A stretch of DNA of 64,000 bases from Bdellovibrionales bacterium Ga0074137 (GTDB taxonomy: Bacteria; Bdellovibrionota; Bdellovibrionia; Bdellovibrionales; JAMPXM01), in NCBI GenBank assembly GCA_001464715.1, contig LNDT01000031.1, positions 1-64,000 of the forward strand, read 5' to 3'. The notes beneath the pieces are model-generated. The model was not told the origin of the DNA. It worked only from the letters and a program-made list of their open reading frames with translations, and searched no databases. The position numbers were made by a program, and so were the translations under genes. Positions 17,805-25,847 of this stretch are shown here, piece by piece; position 1 is the first letter of the stretch, and each line of letters opens with the position of its first letter.

Positions 17805-20246
17805 CTACTGGAACCCTGTAGACCAGGTGATGTAACAATCCCAGTTGGCACCTTTTTTAATTGTCATGAGGCCATAGACCGTTCTTGTACCGCCGGCCGT
17901 CGGCGCATTTGCGGGTTTAAAGTAAGACGCTGTACAGCCCGAGAAAGTGTACGTGCGTGAAACCGTATCTTCAATGACGATATTGTAAACCCCTCCATCG
18001 GAAGGATTGCTGATCGTGATCGCAGTTCCACCAACGGACGCCAGAGTGTGAGAGTTTGACGTCGCAAGATTGATGGCTGCACCCGAAGCGATCGGATTCG
18101 TTGTCGATACGATAGATCTTGTCGCAGTGATGACGGTTCCATTGTCCGTGATGGCAGAATCACCAATCGTACCGGCCGCTGTGAATTTCGGAATGACATT
18201 CGTTGTTCCCGTTCCACCGACGCCGCCGCCCGAAGGAAGCAAGTCCGTATAAGCGCCGCCGTTTTGCGAAACACGAAACTTATTGAGGGCCGTGTCGTAG
18301 TAGATCTTACCTTGAGCGGCCACCGCCGCCGGTGCGGCCGTCGCACGAAACGTCATCGCACCGTCGAGATCAAGAACTGTCGACGGTGCCACAGTTCCGA
18401 TGCCGACATTGCCTGATTGAACAATTAGGCCGTAGTGCGCGATTCCAGTATTACCATTGTCATCAAAGGTTGGACTTATAACCATTCCATAGAGTGGATC
18501 GTTGTTGCCGGCCGCAATCAATGTCGGCGCAACCCGCACTCCATAGGCACCGACCATCGTCGAAGTGATGCTAGAAGCAATATCGAGTGCTGCGTTAGGC
18601 GTCGTCGCCCCAATACCAACGCGGCCGCTGCCGTAATTGATTCCGCCCGTCGCCGCCGTCCAATATCCTGCGCCGGCTGGAAGCCTTGCCGCATCGATCG
18701 TACCTGTCGTGATCACCGCGGCATCAAGCCCTGCGATGTTAGAACATGTGAATGTATTGGTGAGAGACGACCACGTCAAAGTCTGAGCCGCCGTACAAGC
18801 CGCACTCGCAAACTGCGTAGCACCGCCGGGGGTTTTCAAATCGGCGATTCCGAAGTTTGTCGCCGCCCAAGTCGTTCCGGTCGAAGTGTACTTTAAAACT
18901 TGTCCGTCCACAGGAGCGACCGCGGAAATCGCGACTCCACGAATCGCATCGACCGTTGGATTTGGATACGTACCATCAAGATCCCCACCGGCAGTTCCCG
19001 TCGGAGCACCACTGCCCGCTATTTGCTCCCAAACAGCGCCCGTATCGCGGTAAATTAATTTCGTATCCGTTGCAATCCAAACACGGCCCGCAGTCGCAGC
19101 AGCGCCTTTGGCTGCATCCAATCCACTTTGAAGACTTGGTGTGCCTCCAGCATTTTGAACCGCGAAGGGAACATCGGCCGCAACAAGAGCTCGGAATGTC
19201 GGAACACCTGTGGATCCGTTGGGTGCCGCAAAAACTTTTCCGGTGGTTTGCGTAGCCCATGTCACTGCAATTGTTCCGCTGGTCGTGACTGGTGCACCCG
19301 TGACTGAAAGTTCAGCTGGAGCCGTGAATCCGACGCTTGTCACAGTTCCCGAACCGCTTCCCAAAGACGCAGGTCCTCCTGCTGTCTGGTATTTTAGTAA
19401 ACTGTCAGAAGAGTCGAACCAAATAGATCCGACTGTGGGCGCCGTGGGCGCTCCTGGCATAACGGGAAGCTGCGCTCCGCTGGCAGAGTTCGATCGCATG
19501 TACGATGTGCTGGTTCCATCGACGATCGAGCTCAGAGAATTGAATCGAGAGACGGAAGTAAAAAGACTCTCAAGATTTGATTGTGAAAGGGCGCTTCCCG
19601 CCGCGGTGTTCACTTTTAAAAGTTGATCACCGCGGAAGCCCTGAACAGATTCCGCACGTTCCGCGACAAGCGCGTTCGGAACAGAATCGATTGTTAAGTC
19701 AGGAGATAAAACACGAGGTGCTCCGCCCATGGTACTTGGCATGATCGTCACGCGAACAAAGCGTCTTTGTCCCGCAGTACCTCCGGCCGTACATGGAGCA
19801 CCGTTGGAGAGAAGTTTACCGGTCATTGAATTTACGTTCTGGTAGACGCTGGCCATTGTGTTGGCGGAATCACCGACCGTTCGAAGAATACTTCCCGTGG
19901 GACTACCGACCTGAATTGTAAAGTAACCCTTCGAAGCCAATGTGTTGACGCTTTGTTCTTCCTCATAAACAACGCAGACTTTGGCTTGATCGAGAATTTG
20001 AATTTTAAAACCGACGGATGAATCCATTAAAGGCTGAGTGCTCAAAGCATCGGCGAAAAGCTGACCATCAAGAGTGAAAGATTGTGGAACATCGGTCGCG
20101 CGTGCGAGTGAACCGGCGGAGGTGACCGCAGTAAAAACAGCTATTAAGCTCGCGAAAGACAGCGCTTGCCTACGCTTGAGAAGCAGTTTGAGCCTCGGGA
20201 CGAGCCTCTGTTTGCGCTTTTGTGTTTTCAACATACGTACAACCAT
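17805..20246 (-). CDS. MAT-like surface fibre protein (paralogue, different tip)
   Basis: This is an 813-residue paralogue of the fibre at 7947-10514. A long basic n-region precedes a signal helix (LSFASLIAVFTAVTSAGSLA), then TDVPQSFTLDGQLF and the same N-domain and shaft. It differs after about residue 530. Instead of DUF1566 it carries a tail-fibre-like repeat (NVGIGTVAPSTVLDLDGAM) and a C-terminal beta domain with two cysteines (TFSGCTASYFKP, NWDCYITWSTGFQ). The start may be MVVRM at 20246 or MLKTQ at 20234. A sigma-28-like motif ends only seven bases upstream, so the message may be leaderless. It is the first gene of the fibre cluster. Confidence 0.8.
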   Translation of the reverse strand: MVVRMLKTQKRKQRLVPRLKLLLKRRQALSFASLIAVFTAVTSAGSLARATDVPQSFTLDGQLFADALSTQPLMDSSVGFKIQILDQAKVCVVYEEEQSVNTLASKGYFTIQVGSPTGSILRTVGDSANTMASVYQNVNSMTGKLLSNGAPCTAGGTAGQRRFVRVTIMPSTMGGAPRVLSPDLTIDSVPNALVAERAESVQGFRGDQLLKVNTAAGSALSQSNLESLFTSVSRFNSLSSIVDGTSTSYMRSNSASGAQLPVMPGAPTAPTVGSIWFDSSDSLLKYQTAGGPASLGSGSGTVTSVGFTAPAELSVTGAPVTTSGTIAVTWATQTTGKVFAAPNGSTGVPTFRALVAADVPFAVQNAGGTPSLQSGLDAAKGAAATAGRVWIATDTKLIYRDTGAVWEQIAGSGAPTGTAGGDLDGTYPNPTVDAIRGVAISAVAPVDGQVLKYTSTGTTWAATNFGIADLKTPGGATQFASAACTAAQTLTWSSLTNTFTCSNIAGLDAAVITTGTIDAARLPAGAGYWTAATGGINYGSGRVGIGATTPNAALDIASSITSTMVGAYGVRVAPTLIAAGNNDPLYGMVISPTFDDNGNTGIAHYGLIVQSGNVGIGTVAPSTVLDLDGAMTFRATAAPAAVAAQGKIYYDTALNKFRVSQNGGAYTDLLPSGGGVGGTGTTNVIPKFTAAGTIGDSAITDNGTVITATRSIVSTTNPIASGAAINLATSNSHTLASVGGTAITISNPSDGGVYNIVIEDTVSRTYTFSGCTASYFKPANAPTAGGTRTVYGLMTIKKGANWDCYITWSTGFQ
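18645..19362 (-). repeat. fibre-shaft direct repeat, copy B
   Basis: This is the counterpart of 8985-9705. Recombination between the copies would delete the giant repeat gene and the DsbA-like gene and create a hybrid fibre. Confidence 0.85.
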
Positions 20247-20252
20247 GACTAC

Positions 20253-20279
20253 TTATCGGAAAAGATTGCGTCTGGGTTA
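20253..20279 (-). promoter_or_regulatory. sigma-28-like promoter of the fibre cluster
   Basis: On the minus strand TAAC, 15 bases and TCCGATAA match the sigma-28 consensus TAAA-N15-GCCGATAA at 3 of 4 and 7 of 8 positions. The predicted start point falls at or next to the ATG at 20246. Confidence 0.5.
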
Positions 20280-20484
20280 AGCGAGGCTTAACGAGGCTTT
20301 ATCCAGCTGGTCTAGGTTTAGTCTGGACTCGTAAGTTCGATTTAAAATTTCAGGCCGTGATTGAAGTGTGCCGATTTGAAACAGTTCGCCGATTTTATTT
20401 GCTCCAACGAACTTTCGCCGTCGAACGCAGCCGATGGCGTGAAATCGCCGAAGAAATTCGGACTCCGCTGGCGGAGAAAGTGCC

Positions 20485-20609
20485 CCCTCCGCCGGCGGAG
20501 AAAACAGCGCACAAAATATTCGGATTCTCTGCCGTGAACACAATATTTTCCAGGCCGTTCAAAAACTCGGGGCGCCGTTGATGGCTCGCTATCTACCGCG
20601 ACTTGAAGC
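20485..20609 (+). pseudogene. C-terminal relic of an HNH endonuclease
   Basis: In one frame the sequence reads AGGENSAQNIRILCREHN, then IFQAVQKLGAPLMARYLPRL and a stop. It aligns with GGASIEENLRLLCRQHN...LGGKLMKAYIPAIR at the end of the intact HNH protein (895-1995). Upstream the frame is broken by a stop at 20440, and the catalytic DHIVP part is not readable. Two near-identical CTCCGCnGGCGGAGAAA units (20462-20479 and 20487-20504) indicate a short tandem duplication within the relic. Confidence 0.7.
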
Positions 20610-20843
20610 GTAGGGTCTGGTGGCGTAGCGAGGCTTAGGGTGCTTTTTAGGGGCGCTCTTGAAACGGCTCATTTTCGGCCACAGTGTCGACGAATTGGCC
20701 GGTGGCACACTCTAGAAAAGCGGCTTTTTTCATTCTGCCCGTTCTTATATTTCCGCGTTATTTTAGTCACTTACATCGTCGTCACCGACAGCAGCTCAAA
20801 GCGGTTTCATTCTTGCCCTAGAGTGTTAGCGGAGGATAGCCGC

Positions 20844-22079
20844 ATGGCCAACCCAGTGACGAACATTTCATCTTCTTCGCGAACTCTCTGGATCGGATTG
20901 ATCGTTGCGATCAGTCTCGGTTTCGCGATTGAGTTTTTGAAATCGACACGAGGCTCGGTGGCCGCGACGGCCGGTCGCACGCGAATCTTCGGGCTCGTCT
21001 CTGGCGACGGTTTTGGCGACGGTTCCGACGGCCGCCTCTCTGAAGTGATGCTCGCCCGCGAGAAAGCTGACCGCGCGCGGTCTCGTCTTTCACGTCAAGG
21101 TCGCATCGCTGGACTCGATCGTTCGACACCGGCCAGTAGCCTCGTCACCTCAAGCCCTGCAACCTCTCCTGGCACTCCCGCTTTAGTTCCCGCATTGGTC
21201 CAAACCGCCGCGCAAAAAGCTGAGGCTCTAAAAAAAGTGAACGCGAAAAAACTAGCCGACGCTAAAAAGAAAAAGAAGAAAAAGAAAAAAGACGCTGAGC
21301 CAGAAGCCATTGCCTCTGCTCCGATCGACACATCCTCTGATGATAAATCTAAAACTCCAAAAGCCTCCGACAATGACTTTGGCGGCGGATCCAGCCTCTA
21401 CGGAAACAGCGGACCCACGTCGGCCACAGCCGGCGCCCGCGCCAAAGACGTGAACGAAAATCCAGAAACGTTGGATCGGTGGATCGAGTTTATCTTGCGC
21501 GAACCAAGCTATGAGCGAACTTTGAAACTCGTCGAAGCTCAGCAGCGCCGCTCGATCGATTCAGAAATTTTTCACGAAGTCGTACGTCAAATGCTGGCCG
21601 ATTCGCGCGAAAAAATGCATGAGTTCGCAATCTACGCTTTGGGTTCATCACCAAGCTTAAAGAGCTTTCTCTTGCTCGAACAAGCCAACAGTCTTCAGCC
21701 CGAAGGATCGGCTCTACGCCTGCGCTCGCGAGCCCATTTGAAGGCGTATTCGAAACTTGAAAACTTACGAATTTTGGCCTCTGTGATCTCAACCCAAGTC
21801 GATGCGCGGATTTCGTACGAGGCTCTAAAACTTATCCAAGTCGCTGTGTCCACCTACCGCCCCCGCAATGGAACCTCTGGCGGAGCAACACCAGGTGTTC
21901 CCTCGACATCCGCCACCTCGCCCCAAGTGAGCCGACAGTTCTCGTCGCTGGTTTCGGTTCTCACACGGTTCGCTTTGATCGCTCCCGATGAAACTCTGCA
22001 GCAAGAAGCCACACAAACCCTGCAGCAGGTTCAGTCGCTCGTAGGACCACCACCGACGATAGCAGCCATCGCTCCGTAG
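20844..22079 (+). CDS. hypothetical membrane-anchored protein, helical repeats
   Basis: This is a 411-residue protein. The start MANPVTNISS is preceded by GGAGG; a longer frame from 20640 has no such support. One hydrophobic segment lies near residues 14-31 (LWIGLIVAISLGFAIEFL). A Ser/Thr/Pro/Ala-rich spacer and a striking run of about nine lysines with alternating acidic residues follow (near 145-160). The C-terminal 200 residues (RWIEFILREPSYERTLKLVE, FAIYALGSSPSLKSF) look like alpha-helical HEAT-type repeats. No enzymatic motif is visible. Probably an envelope-associated scaffold; function unknown. Confidence 0.6.
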   Translation: MANPVTNISSSSRTLWIGLIVAISLGFAIEFLKSTRGSVAATAGRTRIFGLVSGDGFGDGSDGRLSEVMLAREKADRARSRLSRQGRIAGLDRSTPASSLVTSSPATSPGTPALVPALVQTAAQKAEALKKVNAKKLADAKKKKKKKKKDAEPEAIASAPIDTSSDDKSKTPKASDNDFGGGSSLYGNSGPTSATAGARAKDVNENPETLDRWIEFILREPSYERTLKLVEAQQRRSIDSEIFHEVVRQMLADSREKMHEFAIYALGSSPSLKSFLLLEQANSLQPEGSALRLRSRAHLKAYSKLENLRILASVISTQVDARISYEALKLIQVAVSTYRPRNGTSGGATPGVPSTSATSPQVSRQFSSLVSVLTRFALIAPDETLQQEATQTLQQVQSLVGPPPTIAAIAP

Positions 22080-22170
22080 CGACCATTTCGCAGTGGGCAC
22101 AACGTCTCACGCCTAAACCGCTTTATTTGTTCGACAAATAGAGCCCCCAGGCCGCAAAGTTTTAATCAGC

Positions 22171-22935
22171 ATGCAATACTTTCGGCGTCGCTTAATGGTT
22201 TTCAGTTTTGGTCTTGTCGTAACGACAGCGTTGCTGATCGTCGGCCAAGTTTCGCACGCGGCCGTTTTGATTCCGAAAAATATGGATGCCGGCGATCGCC
22301 AAGAAGCTTTACGCATTATCGGCTTCGGAACAGCAGCGAAGACTTTGACCGATCCCTATTCGCTCGGCGGTTACGAAGGTCTTGAATTCGGTCTCTCGAT
22401 TGAAACAGTCCCGACCGAAGACCTTGGTCGCCTCGGAGATCGGCTCGCCGCACCTCAAGCCGATGTCTCCATTCCAAAGTTCACGATTGGAAAAGGTCTC
22501 TATTCAAATCTCGATTTTTTCATTCACTTCATTCCCTACAACCAACGGACCGAACTCTCACAGTACGGCGGAATTCTGCGCTGGAGCTTTTACGAAGCTT
22601 CATCGCTTCCTCTTTCGGCCAGCATTTTGGCTCATATCAACACAGGTAATATCAATAACCAGATCACAACACGCTCGTACGGCCTCGATGTGATCGGTGG
22701 GATCAATGTCAACGAAGTGGCTCTGTATGCTGGTGTGGGCGTTGTGCAGGCGACGGGAACCTTCGTTGGCGGCACCGGCGGCGTCACGGATTCTTCGCGC
22801 CTCGAAACAGAAGGCGTCAGCGCGTTTCATACTTTGGTCGGCGGAAGTTTTCGGATTCGAAACTTCTTCGTTGCGGCCCAGCTTGATCGCACCTCGCAAA
22901 GTGTTGTCAGTGGAAAAATTGGATTTCGATTTTAG
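22171..22935 (+). CDS. secreted outer-membrane beta-barrel-like protein
   Basis: This encodes 254 residues with a signal peptide (VFSFGLVVTTALLIVGQVSHA) and a mature part of alternating beta strands (GLEFGLSIET, NVNEVALYAGVGVV, NFFVAAQLD), ending in GKIGFRF. A terminal aromatic Phe is the usual C-terminal signature of BAM-inserted barrels. It is followed after eight bases by the DUF4399 gene with a strong AGGAGG, so the two form an operon. Function unknown; a small porin-like or structural outer-membrane protein is the simplest reading. Confidence 0.65.
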   Translation: MQYFRRRLMVFSFGLVVTTALLIVGQVSHAAVLIPKNMDAGDRQEALRIIGFGTAAKTLTDPYSLGGYEGLEFGLSIETVPTEDLGRLGDRLAAPQADVSIPKFTIGKGLYSNLDFFIHFIPYNQRTELSQYGGILRWSFYEASSLPLSASILAHINTGNINNQITTRSYGLDVIGGINVNEVALYAGVGVVQATGTFVGGTGGVTDSSRLETEGVSAFHTLVGGSFRIRNFFVAAQLDRTSQSVVSGKIGFRF

Positions 22936-22943
22936 GAGGATTT

Positions 22944-23399
22944 ATGATGTCGTTTCAAAGTTTCACCGTTCTTTCTGGTACTCTTCTTGGCTTTATTTTT
23001 TCATCCGGTGTCGCTCTGGCGAGTTCCGTGAAGGATCCGGCCCAAGTGGCACCCGCACCCAAAGTCAGCTTCATTGAGCCGATGCAAGGCGCGAAAGTCG
23101 CACCGAAATTTAAAGTGAAAATGGCTGTCGAAGGATACAAAGTCGTTCCCGCAGGCGACCTCACTAAAAACACAGGTCATCACCATTTACTTGTTGGCCC
23201 GGGTCCCATTCCCCAGGGGCAAGTCATCCCCACCGATGCCAAGCACATCCATTTCGGAAAAGGCCAAACCGAAACTGACCTGGAACTTCCGGTCGGAAAA
23301 CATAAACTCACTTTGCAATTTGCCGATGGAGCTCACCGCTCGTATGGTCCGGCGCTCAGCGCCACCATCGACGTCGAAGTCGTCGCCACAAAGAAGTAA
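22944..23399 (+). CDS. DUF4399 family periplasmic protein
   Basis: This is a 151-residue secreted protein with signal peptide VLSGTLLGFIFSSGVALA. The DUF4399 core is clear: SFIEPMQGAKVAPKFKV, then TGHHHLLVGPGP, HIHFGKGQTETDLELPVGKH and LTLQFADGAHRSYGP. The cluster of histidines suggests metal binding, but the family has no established function. It overlaps no neighbour and is translated from an AGGAGG site. A copy of the intergenic repeat begins 14 bases after its stop. Confidence 0.8.
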   Translation: MMSFQSFTVLSGTLLGFIFSSGVALASSVKDPAQVAPAPKVSFIEPMQGAKVAPKFKVKMAVEGYKVVPAGDLTKNTGHHHLLVGPGPIPQGQVIPTDAKHIHFGKGQTETDLELPVGKHKLTLQFADGAHRSYGPALSATIDVEVVATKK

Positions 23400-23412
23400 A
23401 CGGAGAGTGCAA

Positions 23413-23452
23413 TTTCGCACTTCCGCAGCGGTGGCGCCTCGCGCAAGTGCGA
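23413..23452 (+). repeat. intergenic hairpin repeat, copy 1
   Basis: The core TTCGCACTTCCGCAGCGGT is followed by a GC-rich part and closes with AAGTGCGA, giving an 8-bp outer stem TCGCACTT / AAGTGCGA. It lies between two convergent genes. Confidence 0.7.
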
Positions 23453-23533
23453 CGTTCGTGGCTCGTTACTTTCCCAGCATTTTATCGGTGATGGACGAGG
23501 CTGGGCCGTCCGGCCATCATCGCTATCGCTTAA

Positions 23534-24817
23534 CTAAGTGTTTTCCCAACGTGAGCTGGTGATCAGCCGCGAACCGTGTTTTGAAAACAAATAGCTCCAA
23601 ACCCACTGCGACATCACAGAAAGTCTGTTTCTAAATCCCACCAGATAAAGAACGTGAATCAAAAGCCACGCCCACCATGCAATGCGACCGTCGACTTTAA
23701 TAAAAAGTCCCGGCGACTGCATGACGGCTTTATTTTTTCCGATCGTCGCCATCAAACCCTTGTCGAGATACTTAAAGTTTCGTCTCGTGTTTTTGCGGAT
23801 CGAGTGAGCAACGTGAAAGCCCATTTGAATCGCTGCAGGAGCAACGCCTGGAATAGTTTTCGACTCACCAAGACTCACGTGCGCCATATCGCCGACAACA
23901 AATGCGTTCGGAAAACCGCGCAAAGTTAAATCTGACTCGACAATGATACGGCCGGCCCGATCTTGTGGCTGTGGCGGAAGGATTGGAATTTGTCGAGCCT
24001 GAACACCGGCTGCCCAAAAAATGGACTCGCTCGAAATCCACTGGCCGGCGTAAAACACACCGTTCTCGGTGATGTTCTCAACTTTTTGATTCACGAGGAC
24101 CGTGACCCCTAACGTTTCAAGATCCTTTTTCGCTTTCGCCGACAAATCGGGGTGAAAATCTGCGAGCACGCGAGGGCCCGCTTCGAATAGAAAAACTTGA
24201 GCCAAGGCGGGATTGATAACTTTAAAGTCATTCACCAAAACTTTTCGACTGATCTCGGCAATCGCTCCTGCCAGCTCGACGCCTGTGGGACCACCACCGA
24301 CCACGACGAAGTTCAAATATCTTTTTTGAAGCTCAGGATCTGTTTCATTTTCTGCCTTTTCAAAGGCCGAAAGAATTCGGTGTCGTATCTCTGTGGCCTG
24401 TTCCAAAGTTTTAAGTCCGGGCGCCAAGGACTCCCATTGATGATTTCCGAAATAGCTATGCTGGGCTCCACACGCCAGAACTAAGTAGTCATACGAAAAG
24501 TTGACGACCGAGTTCGAGAGTGAAACCTCTTGTTTCTCAAGATCGATCGCGTCCACCTTGGCCAAATGAACTGTCACATTCGAATCTTCGGAAAACTCGC
24601 CACGAATCGGAACAGCAATGTCCGACGGATCCAAGCCTGCCGTTGCGACTTGATAGAGGAGTGGCTGAAAGAGATGATGATTTTTGTGATCAATCAGGAT
24701 CACCGACAGAGATTCTTCTTGCGCCAGCCTTTTTGCGGTGTTGAGCCCCGCGAAACCAGCGCCGACGATAATCACCGTTTTCTTTTCTTCTGATTTTTGC
24801 GTCGAACGATGACTCAT
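23534..24817 (-). CDS. ndh: type II NADH dehydrogenase (NDH-2)
   Basis: This is a 427-residue FAD-dependent oxidoreductase. The start MSHRSTQKSEEKKTV puts the first Rossmann motif VGAGFAGLNTAKRL near residue 17; a longer frame to 25006 runs through a repeat and is not used. It has the NDH-2 hallmark HHLFQPLLYQVATAGL, a second nucleotide motif VVVGGGPTGVELAGAI, and FVVGDMAH for FAD. The C-terminal WWAWLLIHVLYLVGFRNR is the amphipathic membrane anchor. It oxidises NADH and reduces quinone at the inner face of the membrane without pumping protons. It stands alone between repeat copies 1 and 2. Confidence 0.9.
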   Translation of the reverse strand: MSHRSTQKSEEKKTVIIVGAGFAGLNTAKRLAQEESLSVILIDHKNHHLFQPLLYQVATAGLDPSDIAVPIRGEFSEDSNVTVHLAKVDAIDLEKQEVSLSNSVVNFSYDYLVLACGAQHSYFGNHQWESLAPGLKTLEQATEIRHRILSAFEKAENETDPELQKRYLNFVVVGGGPTGVELAGAIAEISRKVLVNDFKVINPALAQVFLFEAGPRVLADFHPDLSAKAKKDLETLGVTVLVNQKVENITENGVFYAGQWISSESIFWAAGVQARQIPILPPQPQDRAGRIIVESDLTLRGFPNAFVVGDMAHVSLGESKTIPGVAPAAIQMGFHVAHSIRKNTRRNFKYLDKGLMATIGKNKAVMQSPGLFIKVDGRIAWWAWLLIHVLYLVGFRNRLSVMSQWVWSYLFSKHGSRLITSSRWENT

Positions 24818-24935
24818 CAGTTTGAAGTAGTCTCGTAAGGACGCAATGTTAAGGTATTTTCCGATCCAGAAAAAACAGAACCCTTGGCCTTCAAAATATC
24901 GACGTGAGTACTGGCTGCAGCCCCAACGAAGGGCC

Positions 24936-24972
24936 ACTTCGCACTTCCGCAGCGGTTTCACCGCACAAAACC
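24936..24972 (+). repeat. intergenic hairpin repeat, copy 2
   Basis: The core TTCGCACTTCCGCAGCGGT (24938-24956) is followed by GGTTT...AAAACC, an inverted repeat different in sequence from copy 1. It lies upstream of the NDH-2 gene and of the tRNA relic. Confidence 0.65.
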
Positions 24973-24977
24973 CTACC

Positions 24978-25036
24978 TCCACAGTCAGGCGTCCGGTCGG
25001 GCTCATAACCCGAAGGTCAGAGGTTCAAATCCGTCT
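24978..25036 (+). pseudogene. degenerate tRNA-fMet (CAU)
   Basis: The anticodon arm TCGGGCTCATAACCCGA is perfect, with CAU at 25004-25006, followed by AGGTC and a T-loop TTCAAAT. The D-arm side (ACAGTCAGG) also resembles initiator tRNA. The T-stem (AGAGG against CCGTC) is broken, as if one C were lost. No acceptor stem can be formed and no CCA follows. It is therefore a relic, not a working tRNA. Confidence 0.6.
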
Positions 25037-25082
25037 CAACGGGTCTATTGTATATTCATCGAAATTCCGATAATATTACCAA

Positions 25083-25847
25083 ATGAGCCTGGGTGACTAT
25101 TTTCTCAAATCTAATCAACACAAAGTCTTTCTGGAGTTTTTGGTCTCTGGTTCGGAGGCCTATTCTAAGACCGATCTCTCTCAACTTTCCGGCCTGCCCT
25201 ACGCGACAACTCATGCGGAGGTCGGCAAACTGGAGTCCCTGGGCCTCCTCACGAAACACGCCTCGGGCGGCACGACGAAGTACAGAATGGTGCTCAGCCC
25301 AGAAGTGAAAAAGGCTGTTTCGTTAGTATTCAACCTGAAGGGGCTCGATTCAGCGCCTTACAGCGAAACAGAACTGCGTGCGTCACTTCAGGATTTGGGA
25401 GCACCTTTAGTACTTGATCTGCCTCCTGCGGTTCGGTTTGTTCCTGAACAAACGCTTGAAGAAATATTGGTCAGAGCGGCGGTCCAAGCAAAAAAAAGTC
25501 CGTCGATCGCGAGAACTTTACCTCTGGCGCTCTTTAGAAATTTCGAAAGATTAGATCACGATCGTCTCAAGTACTGGGCGACAAAGTTGGGTGCGAAACA
25601 GGAGCTTGGTATGTTTCTCGAGCTCTCATCAGCTCTCGCGACGTCACCGAAGCTCAAAAAACTTTCGCAAAAGTTCAAAGATGCACGAGTCAAAGAGACC
25701 AAGGACTTTTTCGAAACGACGTCACCTTTACTTCGAGAGCTGTCGGAACGTAATACGCCGGACGTCGCGAGGCGCTGGAAATTTCGAATGAACATGAGTA
25801 TGGATAGCTTCCAGTCGACGTTCGACCGGTTTAAGGCCTCGAAATGA
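25083..25847 (+). CDS. winged-helix regulator of a nucleotidyltransferase pair
   Basis: This is a 254-residue protein. Residues about 18-70 form a winged helix-turn-helix (KTDLSQLSGLPYATTHAEVG, then KLESLGLLTKH and a wing GGTTKYRM). The remaining helical region (LSSALATSPKLKKLSQKF) has no recognised motif. Its stop overlaps the start of the nucleotidyltransferase gene by four bases (ATGA), so the two are translationally coupled. The layout of a DNA-binding protein before a nucleotidyltransferase is that of AbiE/MenAT-like toxin-antitoxin modules. An antitoxin and autorepressor role is inferred. Confidence 0.6.
   Translation: MSLGDYFLKSNQHKVFLEFLVSGSEAYSKTDLSQLSGLPYATTHAEVGKLESLGLLTKHASGGTTKYRMVLSPEVKKAVSLVFNLKGLDSAPYSETELRASLQDLGAPLVLDLPPAVRFVPEQTLEEILVRAAVQAKKSPSIARTLPLALFRNFERLDHDRLKYWATKLGAKQELGMFLELSSALATSPKLKKLSQKFKDARVKETKDFFETTSPLLRELSERNTPDVARRWKFRMNMSMDSFQSTFDRFKASK

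Larger units (their letters stand above)
20247..20843. other. divergent intergenic region
   Basis: This is the 597-base gap between the divergent fibre cluster and the 20844 gene. It holds the sigma-28-like motif, an HNH endonuclease relic (20485-20609) with an internal duplicated GC-rich segment (20462-20504), and a GGAGG Shine-Dalgarno before 20844. Frames at 20277-20543 (minus) and 20357-20581 (plus) show nothing recognisable. Confidence 0.5.

Noticed and set aside
21095-21373. Minus-strand frame with a long run of Phe
   Set aside because: It is the mirror of the poly-Lys segment of the real plus-strand gene.
24978-25036. Functional tRNA-Met
   Set aside because: The acceptor stem cannot form, the T-stem is broken, and no CCA follows.
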